From an uncultured Oscillospiraceae bacterium (lineage in GTDB: Bacteria; Bacillota; Clostridia; Oscillospirales; Ruminococcaceae): DNA of 33,330 bases. The stretch lies in NCBI GenBank assembly GCA_949737515.1, contig CATJCP010000295.1:1-33330 (forward strand). The letters are read 5' to 3'. Shown in pieces: positions 9,074 through 16,703 of the stretch. Under the pieces are notes generated by a model. It saw nothing but the letters and a program-made list of their open reading frames with translations. It did no database searches and had not been told where the DNA came from. The position numbers and the translations under genes are program-made. Position 1 is the stretch's first letter; each line of letters opens with the position of its first letter.

Positions 9074-10477
9074 TTATTTGTAAAGCGGACGGACATTCCC
9101 CATCTGTTCCGGGATGACCCCTATGTACCGGCAGGCCTCCCGGAGGATATGGGCACAGCGGCCATAGATTCCAGAAATGTGGTGGACATAGGGGCCCTGT
9201 ACCAGCCTCTGCTCCCAGGCCTCCCAATCGTCCACCTCCATCCAGAGATAGGTCCCGTTGGTGGGCGGACCGGAGCAGCTCCTTCCCTCCCCGATAAACA
9301 GCCGGTATTCGCCGTGGGATTCCCCAAAACGGGCCACAGTGACTTCCCCTTCCTTCAATTCAAACTGGCCCTTGCCGTCCTCCAGCCAAGGGCGGGCGTC
9401 CTGATGGGCCAGAGACACGGGGAACGGGCCGCAGTGCCAGAGCAGCTCGGCGTTGTCGTTCTCCGGGTGACGGATGGTCAGGTCCGCCAGGAAGTGGGGC
9501 TCGTTCCCCAGGTAAGCGGCGGAGAGCAGCACAGAGGATATGACGCCGTGGATGTCCGCCTCACAGGCCACCGGCAGGCCCTGTTCGATCAACCGGCCAA
9601 AGGCCGCGCAGGGCTGAACGCCGAACTGCATACTATAGGTCTTCCAGCATTCGCTCACCATCGCGCTGCATCCGTATTTCCCGGCAAGCTCCAGGAAAGC
9701 CTGTTGGATTGCCGCCACTGCGCGCAGTTCCTCCTCGCCCATCACCCCAGTGTCAAAGCGCTGGCGCAGCAGGGAGACTTCCCGCTCCACCCTGTCAGGG
9801 TTTTCCTCCAGGGCGCGTTTTATCTCGGAGGTTATTTCCAAGGTGTCTATGGAGACTACCTCAATGCCGAACCGTTCCAGCAGGTCGTTTTCGTTGACCT
9901 TGACGGTAGAGAAGGTCCGGGGGCGCAGGCTGACCTGCCCAATGCGCAGGTTCCGGAAGGCCTTGACCACATTGGCGGTGCGGATAAAATTTTCCAGCCC
10001 TGTTTCCAGTCGGGGGTCGTCCAGCCAGCAGTTGGGAAGATAGGTAAAGGGAACGTTATAGCGGCTGAGGATCATACCTGTGGCAAATAATCCGCACTGG
10101 GTGTCAGTCTCCCGCATTCCCTGGGCGGGCGGGACGGGGTCCCGGGGACCCCAGAGCAAAAGCGGCTTTTTCAAAAGTCCCCCCAGCTTCGCCACCGCTT
10201 CCTCTGATCCAAAGTTGCAGTGGGGGACAAATACGGCGTCCACCTTATGGGCGGCAAAATACTCCGCTACCTTGGGGGCTTCCTGGGGATAGATCAGCAG
10301 TCCTTCCGGGTTGAGCCAGTCGATATCCACAACTTCCACCTGGAGGATACGGGAGAGGATCTCCCTCAAACGCCTCATGATCCGTTCCCTGTTTTCCCGG
10401 GCAAAGCGCGGGTCAAAGCTCATGGAATCCCGGCGGGTCGGCGCAATCCCCAATACAAAAGAGGGTTTGTTCGTCAT
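9074..10477 (-). CDS. L-fucose/L-arabinose isomerase-like protein (COG2407 type)
   Basis: This 467-residue cytoplasmic protein belongs to the fucose/arabinose isomerase-like superfamily, shorter than FucI (about 590). Aldose-ketose isomerases of this group use a manganese ion held by Glu, Asp and His. Matching residues are visible: E276 in SECW, D308 in CEADIHG, and a histidine pair at 432-433 in YVHHISG. The N-terminal half has the expected Rossmann-like pattern. It lies between an aldo/keto reductase gene and a class II aldolase gene, which suits conversion of an aldose to a ketose before phosphorylation and cleavage. Members of this group are poorly characterised, and the sugar cannot be assigned. 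The ATG at 10477 has AAAGGAG upstream. Confidence 0.85.
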   Translation of the reverse strand: MTNKPSFVLGIAPTRRDSMSFDPRFARENRERIMRRLREILSRILQVEVVDIDWLNPEGLLIYPQEAPKVAEYFAAHKVDAVFVPHCNFGSEEAVAKLGGLLKKPLLLWGPRDPVPPAQGMRETDTQCGLFATGMILSRYNVPFTYLPNCWLDDPRLETGLENFIRTANVVKAFRNLRIGQVSLRPRTFSTVKVNENDLLERFGIEVVSIDTLEITSEIKRALEENPDRVEREVSLLRQRFDTGVMGEEELRAVAAIQQAFLELAGKYGCSAMVSECWKTYSMQFGVQPCAAFGRLIEQGLPVACEADIHGVISSVLLSAAYLGNEPHFLADLTIRHPENDNAELLWHCGPFPVSLAHQDARPWLEDGKGQFELKEGEVTVARFGESHGEYRLFIGEGRSCSGPPTNGTYLWMEVDDWEAWEQRLVQGPYVHHISGIYGRCAHILREACRYIGVIPEQMGNVRPLYK

Positions 10478-10506
10478 ATGGGCACTCCTTTCACATTGTT
10501 TTTGCG

Positions 10507-11451
10507 TTATGCACCAAACAGCTCCTGATACCTTTGGTCTATGCGCTGCAGCTGCTCACCGGTGAGACGGAAGGAGCCGGACTGGGCGTTGGCCCCGGCC
10601 TGCTGCGGCGTGTTGGCCCCCACTAGGGCAAAGGTGACACCCGGCTGGTAAATCACCCAGTTGATGGCAACATCCACTACGGTGCGGCCTGTCTCCCCGG
10701 CGATTTCCTCCAGCAGGTCCACCAGCCTGCGGGCCTTGCTGAACAGCGGTTCCTCAAAGAAGGGATAAAAGTCCTTCCGGCGGTCATTTGGTCCAAAGAC
10801 CGGAGGTTCCTTGTAAACGCCGCTGAGCATTCCCCCTGCAATGGAGCCATAGGTGATCACCGACACGCCCTTTTCCCGGCAAAAGCGGATCATCTCCAGG
10901 TTATCCCGGGTCAGCATATTAAACTTTAACTGCACGCTGTCGATGGGGTAACAGTCCAGCGCCTCCTTGAGCTGTTCCAGATTAAAATTGGATACGCCTA
11001 CAGCGCGGATGATCCCCTCGTTTTTCAGGGCGTCCATTGTCCGCAGGCTTTCACTGACAGGGGTGGAGGGGTCCGGGTAATGGAACTGATAGAGATCAAT
11101 GTAATCGGTATCCAGCCGTTTTAGGGACCGTTCCACCTCAAACCGGATGCTGTCCGGTTTGAGGTTGTACTCCACCGAGTGGTCGGGAAGCACTTTGAGG
11201 CCACATTTGGTACACAGCACCGCCTTTTCCCGGATGCCGCGCAGGGCCTTGCCGACTACCTCCTCCGAGCGGCCCCCGCCATAGCTGGCCGCCGTGTCCA
11301 GAAGGTTGATGCCGCATTCCAGCGCTTTGTGAATGGTGGCGATGGAAACCTGATCGTCAACATCCCCCCAAACGTTGCCCGCCATTTCCCAGGAACCCTG
11401 GGCAATAGACGACGCCCTGATCCCCGAATGTCCCAATTCCCTGTATTCCAT
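10507..11451 (-). CDS. Aldo/keto reductase
   Basis: This 314-residue NADPH-type oxidoreductase has the family's TIM-barrel pattern and catalytic tetrad: D52, Y57, K82 and H124. The phrases LLDTAASYGGGRSEE and DLYQFHYPD are typical. The length is standard. The start has AGAAAGGA upstream. In the operon it sits between the family 2 glycosidase and the isomerase-like gene. It could reduce the aldehyde released by the aldolase, or oxidise a sugar at C1 in the manner of an L-galactose or D-arabinose dehydrogenase; the sequence does not decide this. Co-transcription with both neighbours is likely, given gaps of 29-42 bases. Confidence 0.92.
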   Translation of the reverse strand: MEYRELGHSGIRASSIAQGSWEMAGNVWGDVDDQVSIATIHKALECGINLLDTAASYGGGRSEEVVGKALRGIREKAVLCTKCGLKVLPDHSVEYNLKPDSIRFEVERSLKRLDTDYIDLYQFHYPDPSTPVSESLRTMDALKNEGIIRAVGVSNFNLEQLKEALDCYPIDSVQLKFNMLTRDNLEMIRFCREKGVSVITYGSIAGGMLSGVYKEPPVFGPNDRRKDFYPFFEEPLFSKARRLVDLLEEIAGETGRTVVDVAINWVIYQPGVTFALVGANTPQQAGANAQSGSFRLTGEQLQRIDQRYQELFGA

Positions 11452-11493
11452 AGTCGTCTTCCTTTCTGGTGTACAAAAATTTTGAGGCTTATT

Positions 11494-13809
11494 TTATTCC
11501 ATTTTAGAGAAATAGGTCAGATGATCCACATCCGGGACCTCCGGCAGATGGGGCGGACGCACACAGGCCTCCAGGGGGATTTCCAGCCGCGCGCCCTCCA
11601 AACCTTTCCCCTGGGCAGTGATGACCAGCATTCCAGGATGGGTGCCCGCGCGCAGAATCATGTTGCAGCTCCCATGGTAGAGCCTTCTCGCCAGCGAACG
11701 GGGCGGGACGGCGTCGTATTGGTCGGCGCTCTGGGTCGCCAGCACCTGGACGTCCCCCTCAACCTGGAAGGTGATTTCCTGATCCGCCCACAGCACAGGC
11801 CTTCCCTGGGCGTCCTGCGCCCCTGCCCATAGGGTGAATACCGACGTTCCATCTGCAGGCAGGGCAGCTGCATCCGCCTTTAAGGTGATCTTTACCGCCG
11901 CGCCGGTGGTCTCGATCTGATCCTCCCCGATTTTGCTGCCGCCGCGATAGGCCACAGCCTTTAAAAGGCCCGGCTCATAGGGGACGCGGATACGCGCCCT
12001 TTCATAGGGCGGAACCGGGAAGCGGCCCATGCTCTTGTCATTGAGGAATACCTCCGCCTCGTCTCCCCCCGTATAGACAGTCACATCCATCAGGTCCCCG
12101 ATCATGGCGTCATAGTTCCAGTGGAATGGAGCTATTTTGACGAAATCGTCTCCACACCACATGGCGCGGGTGAAGTATGTATTCTCGCTGGGTTCTGCGT
12201 CCTGCTCAATCAAGCCGCTGCGGGAATAGAGCTTGGGCCAGCCGCGGGTTTCCCCCCGATAGCGGTAGCCGGTCCAGTGGAAAAGCCCCATGACAAAGGG
12301 ACGCTGATCCGCCAGCATCCAGTCGTATCCGGTGCCGTCCCGCATGATGTTGAACTCATCCATCAGGCCTCCTATTTCCGAAAGCACCATGGGGGTGTTG
12401 GGATAGGCCGCGTGAATTTCGTCAAACCGGTCGTAGTTGTAATTGACCCCGATGATGTCGGAAACACTTCCCACCGCCTTGTTGGTTATGCCGGTGTGCA
12501 TTGCCAGCAGCACCGGGCGGGTGGAATCCAGCTTGGCTGTGAAGCTGCGCATGGCCGCCATAATTTTCTGCCCACGCTCGCACCCCTGGAGAGGCTCCTC
12601 ATTGGCCATGGACCAGAGGATAATACTGGGATGGTTGCGGTCCCGCACCAGCATATTTTCCAGGTGGAGAAGCCCCTGGGGGGAGGCGTCAAACCAGCGG
12701 TTCTCATCCATTACCAGGATACCCAGCTCATCGCAGTAATCCAATACCTCAGGAGTGGGGGGATTATGAGAGCAACGGTAGGCGTTGACGCCTATGGATT
12801 TGAGCAGCTCCATCCGCTGGCGGCGGATACGGTCCGGCACGGCTACGCCCAGGTTGGCATGATCCTCATGGCAGCACACGCCCTTGAGCTTGACATGGCG
12901 GCCATTGAGGAAAAACCCCTCGTTGCAGTCAAAGCGCAGGGTGCGGTAGCCAAACCGGGTGGTATAGCGGTCTATCTCCCTTTCGCCATCCATCAGAAGC
13001 GTTTCAAGGGTGTACAGACTGGGGTTTTCGATATCCCACAGTTCCGGGTTCTGGACCGTGATGTCAGTATCGAACACGGCTTTTTCCCTTGGCGGAAGGA
13101 CTGCCGCCTGTTCCGCAGTGGCAAAGATCTCCCCTTTCGCCCCCCGGATGACGGACCGCAGGGAAAGGGTACGCTCCTCATAGGTGTCGTTGCAAAGGGT
13201 AGACTGGATGTGGTTGGTCCAGGCCTGCCCGTCCTCCTTTTGGCTGGTGATGAAGGTTCCCCATTGCCCTACATAGGTCTTTTCGGATTTGACCATCCAG
13301 ACATGGCGGTAAATGCCCCCGCCTTCATACCACCATCCCTCAAAGTCGCTGTTGTCCACATAGACAGAGACCAGGTTGAGCCTGCCGTCCGTCAGGACCA
13401 CGTCGCTGATATCCACCTGAAAGGAGGTATACCCGCAGAAATTGCGGTGCAGCAGATGGCCGTTGACCCATACCTTACAGTGGGTACACACACCATCGAA
13501 CACCAGGCGGATGCTTCTCTCCCCATCCTCCGGCTCCAGGCGGAAGCTGCGGCGGTACCAGCCGTTGCGCCGCCGCAAAAAGCCGTGGGCGGCAGGAACT
13601 GTTGGGTCGGGCTGCTCATTGATGACAAAATCGTGGGGAAGGGTAACCTTCTCCCAGTCCCCGTCGTAGTAAGCGGGATCAGCTGGTCCCCGTCCGCTCT
13701 CCGCTTTGGTCTTAAAGTAAACGTAATTGTGGTTGAGGGGCTCTATCAGCTGGGTATCATCCAGGTGAAACCGCCACCCTGCGTCCATAGACAAAATTTC
13801 CCGGCTCAT
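11494..13809 (-). CDS. Glycoside hydrolase family 2 protein
   Basis: This 771-residue protein has the standard GH2 order: an N-terminal sugar-binding jelly roll (about 5-175), an immunoglobulin-like domain (about 180-290), a TIM barrel (about 295-570), and C-terminal beta domains including a DUF4982-type and a second Ig-like segment. The predicted acid/base is E404 in SMANEEP and the nucleophile E478 in LSEIGG. The YRCSHNPPTPEVLDYCDELG segment is typical. No signal peptide is visible, so the enzyme is expected in the cytoplasm, acting on an imported oligosaccharide or glycoside. Beta-galactosidase, beta-glucuronidase, beta-mannosidase or alpha-L-arabinofuranosidase activities all occur in GH2, and I cannot choose between them. 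AAAGGAGG lies before the ATG. Confidence 0.93.
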   Translation of the reverse strand: MSREILSMDAGWRFHLDDTQLIEPLNHNYVYFKTKAESGRGPADPAYYDGDWEKVTLPHDFVINEQPDPTVPAAHGFLRRRNGWYRRSFRLEPEDGERSIRLVFDGVCTHCKVWVNGHLLHRNFCGYTSFQVDISDVVLTDGRLNLVSVYVDNSDFEGWWYEGGGIYRHVWMVKSEKTYVGQWGTFITSQKEDGQAWTNHIQSTLCNDTYEERTLSLRSVIRGAKGEIFATAEQAAVLPPREKAVFDTDITVQNPELWDIENPSLYTLETLLMDGEREIDRYTTRFGYRTLRFDCNEGFFLNGRHVKLKGVCCHEDHANLGVAVPDRIRRQRMELLKSIGVNAYRCSHNPPTPEVLDYCDELGILVMDENRWFDASPQGLLHLENMLVRDRNHPSIILWSMANEEPLQGCERGQKIMAAMRSFTAKLDSTRPVLLAMHTGITNKAVGSVSDIIGVNYNYDRFDEIHAAYPNTPMVLSEIGGLMDEFNIMRDGTGYDWMLADQRPFVMGLFHWTGYRYRGETRGWPKLYSRSGLIEQDAEPSENTYFTRAMWCGDDFVKIAPFHWNYDAMIGDLMDVTVYTGGDEAEVFLNDKSMGRFPVPPYERARIRVPYEPGLLKAVAYRGGSKIGEDQIETTGAAVKITLKADAAALPADGTSVFTLWAGAQDAQGRPVLWADQEITFQVEGDVQVLATQSADQYDAVPPRSLARRLYHGSCNMILRAGTHPGMLVITAQGKGLEGARLEIPLEACVRPPHLPEVPDVDHLTYFSKME

Positions 13810-13836
13810 ATATCTGTGTGCCTCCTTTGTAGGCCT

Positions 13837-14862
13837 TCACCAGGTGAAGGAGAATTTGGTTTTATGCTCGTATCTCTCCCCTGCCCGCAGCATGGGAGAG
13901 GGGAAGACAGGAAGATTTACGGCGTTGGCGGGATACAGAGGCTGCAGGCAAAAGGCGCATTTTCCTGCATAAATTGTTCCCGCTTTCCCCGTACAGGGAG
14001 CATTTGCAAAGTTGTTGACGTAAAAATGCACAGCCGGCATGTCGGTGTACAGGGTCAGTGTCCGTCCGCTGGCATCGTCCCAGACTGTCGCAGCTTTCCC
14101 CCGCTCCTCGGAGAGCAGGTATGTATGGTCAAAGTAACCGGTATGATGCATCTGTTCGTGGGTTCCGTCCTTTAAAAGGGGCGCAGGGGTCTGGAAATCA
14201 AAAACAGTTCCCGCAACGCCCACCGTCCCGCCGTCCGGTACCATCTCCCCGTCTAAATGGACGATCCGGTCGGAGTGCAGCTGCATTCTGTGCCCGGCCA
14301 ATTCCCCGGAGGAATGGCCGGAAAGATTAAAATACAGGTGGTTGCTCAGACTGACCGGCGTATCCCGGTCACTTTGGGCGCAGTAGCGGATTTCAAGGGC
14401 CTTGTTCTTCAAGGTGAAGGTTACAGACACCTTCAGGCAGCCGGGATAGCCCTCATCCCGGTCCAGGGACTCATAAGACAGCGTTACACTGTCCTCGGAG
14501 TAACTGTCACAGACAAACAACCTTTTATCCAGCCCCAGAAACCCGCCGTGACAGTGATGCCCCATTTTATTGGGGGACAAAACGACGGTTTCCCCGCCAT
14601 GATGATAAATGCCATGGCGGATACGGCCTGCGCAGCGCCCCAAAGTGACGCCAAACATAGGGCCCCAGCGAATGAGGCGGGATTCCGGCTCATCCTGTCC
14701 AAGGAGAATATCGTCATATCCGCCCCCCTGGCACGGAACCAGCAGCGAAAGCACCGCTGCCCCAACGTTTGAGATCTCCGCCGCGAGGCCGGAAGCATCC
14801 CGCAGGGTATAGACGCAGACAGGCACACCGTTGACAGCCCGTCCGGTTCTTCTTTCTGACAA
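13837..14862 (-). CDS. Aldose 1-epimerase (galactose mutarotase-like)
   Basis: This 341-residue protein belongs to the GalM family, which interconverts alpha and beta anomers of free sugars. I choose the TTG at 14862 because AAAGGGGG stands about 7 bases before it. An upstream ATG at 14949 would add 29 residues encoded across a strong hairpin and has no ribosome site. The histidine cluster GHHCHGG (about 101-107) and the NHLYFNLSG segment (His about 175) match the catalytic histidines. The catalytic base is unusual: the family's FCLE(T/P)Q is FCLQPL here, so the expected glutamate is glutamine (Q307). The protein may be impaired or adapted. It follows the binding-protein gene and precedes the glycosidase by 27 bases. 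Confidence 0.87.
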   Translation of the reverse strand: MSERRTGRAVNGVPVCVYTLRDASGLAAEISNVGAAVLSLLVPCQGGGYDDILLGQDEPESRLIRWGPMFGVTLGRCAGRIRHGIYHHGGETVVLSPNKMGHHCHGGFLGLDKRLFVCDSYSEDSVTLSYESLDRDEGYPGCLKVSVTFTLKNKALEIRYCAQSDRDTPVSLSNHLYFNLSGHSSGELAGHRMQLHSDRIVHLDGEMVPDGGTVGVAGTVFDFQTPAPLLKDGTHEQMHHTGYFDHTYLLSEERGKAATVWDDASGRTLTLYTDMPAVHFYVNNFANAPCTGKAGTIYAGKCAFCLQPLYPANAVNLPVFPSPMLRAGERYEHKTKFSFTW

Positions 14863-14896
14863 ATGGATTCCCCCTTTGTTTTTTAATGAAGCAGGA

Positions 14897-14928
14897 GGGG
14901 GAGCCCGGCCCTGAAAACCGGGCTCCCC
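14897..14928 (-). other. Strong GC-rich hairpin between binding-protein and mutarotase genes
   Basis: GGGGAGCCCGG (14897-14907) pairs perfectly with CCGGGCTCCCC (14918-14928) around a 10-base loop. Neither strand has a clear T run after the stem, so a complete terminator is unlikely. A hairpin right after a binding-protein gene often protects the upstream message and lets the lipoprotein be made in excess over the later enzymes; that role is inferred here. Confidence 0.7.
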
Positions 14929-14987
14929 TTGGTAAAATGCCAGCAGCAAAATGCTGTTGTTCTCTGAACTGTTGCAGGTCTATTCGC

Positions 14988-16583
14988 TTATTTGGCATAG
15001 GGCGCGTACTGTTCGGTCCACACCTGGGAGCGGATCTTGCCGTCAGTCTCCCAAGCCTGTTCCACTGCCTTCTGCCAATCCGCCTGGGTGTACTGGCCGA
15101 AAATCACCTTGGATACCGCTTCACTGATCAGCGTTTCCGCATCATTGGTCAGCATTTCCGCCGGGGTTCCTGTCATAGAATAAGGAACATAATAGTCCCA
15201 TGCAGGCGTACAGACAACGTCTTCGTTAATATGGCGGCGCGCTTCACTCATTTCAAAGTTGATATAATCATTGGGATCAATCATAGGCGGAGTGTAACGG
15301 CTGTAGTCAAACCAGTCAATCATCTGATAGTGCATCAGATAACGGTTATCCGCATCCGGAAGATAGATAAAACTCTTTTTATCCTCTGCGTATTTCCAGT
15401 GTTCTCCTTCAATGCCATAGGTCACCAACATATAATTTTCATTTTCCGCATACATCCAGTTGAGCAGACGGGTAGCCGCCTCAGTCTCTTTGCTGGTAAC
15501 GGAAAGCACCAATTCCGCCATATAGTCCGGATTCTGCCGCCAGCTTGAATCTCCAGAAGGCGCATTCTTCATGTTCGCAAGCGGGAGCCAATGGCTGCGG
15601 CTGTTGGGATTGTTATCCCGTGTCACCTTACTGGCGCGAACGCCGTTATTATACCAACCGGTATAGCAGGCGATTCGGTCAGCAGATGCAATATCCAGAA
15701 ATTGTTCATAGGTCAATGTCAGATATTCAGGATACATATAACCCTTGGTATACCACTCCTGGCCCTTGAGCAGCATATCATATACATTTTCGTGCATATA
15801 CCACGGTTTTACGGTTCCATCCGTATCCAGATAATGATCTCCGGAAAAGCCGCAGAAATAGGGTCGAAATGCGGTGATATAGCTGTCATAATGGGGTACA
15901 TAGGGTATTTCATCCGCAATTCCGTTTCCGTTTAGATCGGTGGTTCTAACCTTTTCAAAAAAGGTTTCCAACTCCTCCAGCGTTGTGGGCGCCGACATTC
16001 CAAGTGCCTCATACCAATCATCCCGAATCATGGGGGTGTGGCCCTTAGGAAAGAGCTCATGCCTTGGGACAGCGTAGGTGACTCCATCCGCATTGCGGCA
16101 GGACAGCCAAGCCTCCTCTGGGATCATTTCCATCAGGTCAGGGGCATACTTTTCCAGAGCATCATCCAGCGGCCCAATGGCCTTTTTCTCAAACATTTTC
16201 ACCCAGTTGCCCGCAATCGGGCCGGGGGTGATATTGATATAATCCATTGTCTCACTGGAGGCAATCAAGGCGTTGACCTTTTCATTGTAGTTGCTCTCCG
16301 GAACCACAATGGTGTCAAAGCGAATGCCGGAGCGCTTTTCAATCTCCTCCTTTACCAGTGTATTGTCTGTCTTGCTTTCACGGTTGCTGATTCCCCGGAC
16401 CACAAATACCGCTGGATTCTCCTGTACAGCCCCATCGGGAGATATTGAGGAGGGCGCTGTTGAGGAAGTGGAGGGGCTGGCGCTTGGGACCATGCTTGTG
16501 GAAGAAGGGCCGTCGCTTATAGAGCATCCGCAGATGCCAGCAAATATTGTCAGTCCTAACAGAAGGGAGAGAATGCGTTTCAT
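14988..16583 (-). CDS. Extracellular sugar-binding lipoprotein (second copy in transcription order)
   Basis: This 531-residue family 1-type (LplA/LipO-like) ABC solute-binding protein should be anchored outside the membrane. A signal peptide ends in ICGC with C20 as the lipid-bearing residue. A linker of about 30 residues rich in Ser, Pro and Thr leads to the mature domain, which begins near NPAVFVVRGISN. A DLNGNGIADEIP loop resembles a calcium-binding EF-hand loop common in this subfamily. It is a tandem duplicate of the gene just upstream: the mature domains appear well over 80% identical by eye, while signal and linker differ. Its codons look somewhat richer in A/T than those of its twin. 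AAAGGGGA lies before the ATG. Confidence 0.92.
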   Translation of the reverse strand: MKRILSLLLGLTIFAGICGCSISDGPSSTSMVPSASPSTSSTAPSSISPDGAVQENPAVFVVRGISNRESKTDNTLVKEEIEKRSGIRFDTIVVPESNYNEKVNALIASSETMDYINITPGPIAGNWVKMFEKKAIGPLDDALEKYAPDLMEMIPEEAWLSCRNADGVTYAVPRHELFPKGHTPMIRDDWYEALGMSAPTTLEELETFFEKVRTTDLNGNGIADEIPYVPHYDSYITAFRPYFCGFSGDHYLDTDGTVKPWYMHENVYDMLLKGQEWYTKGYMYPEYLTLTYEQFLDIASADRIACYTGWYNNGVRASKVTRDNNPNSRSHWLPLANMKNAPSGDSSWRQNPDYMAELVLSVTSKETEAATRLLNWMYAENENYMLVTYGIEGEHWKYAEDKKSFIYLPDADNRYLMHYQMIDWFDYSRYTPPMIDPNDYINFEMSEARRHINEDVVCTPAWDYYVPYSMTGTPAEMLTNDAETLISEAVSKVIFGQYTQADWQKAVEQAWETDGKIRSQVWTEQYAPYAK

Positions 16584-16599
16584 AAAATTCCCCTTTCCT

Positions 16600-16652
16600 A
16601 ATAATTTGCTCTATTTGCCCATCCCAAGAATAGGCAAACGTGACAAATTATT
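16600..16652 (-). repeat. Two-step palindromic element in front of the second binding-protein gene
   Basis: AATAATTTG (16600-16608) pairs with CAAATTATT (16644-16652), and TTTGCC (16614-16619) pairs with GGCAAA (16633-16638), with symmetrical 5-base internal loops. On the minus strand the structure ends just before the ribosome site of the binding-protein gene, so it forms the leader hairpin of that gene. ATTTGCTCTATTT within it recurs at 21707-21719 in another palindromic intergenic stretch. Confidence 0.6.
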
Positions 16653-16703
16653 TTAGTTGATGCTTCTTTCAAAAACTGCGCTGTATTTCCTTTCAGAAGA
16701 GCT

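Noticed and set aside
12121-14175. 684-codon open frame on the plus strand
   Set aside because: It runs antisense through the GH2 and mutarotase genes, has no recognisable motif or ribosome site, and its protein has the composition expected from the complement of GC-rich coding DNA.
14863-14949. ATG start of the mutarotase 29 codons upstream
   Set aside because: The extra codons run through a strong hairpin and lack a ribosome site, while the TTG at 14862 has AAAGGGGG at ideal spacing.
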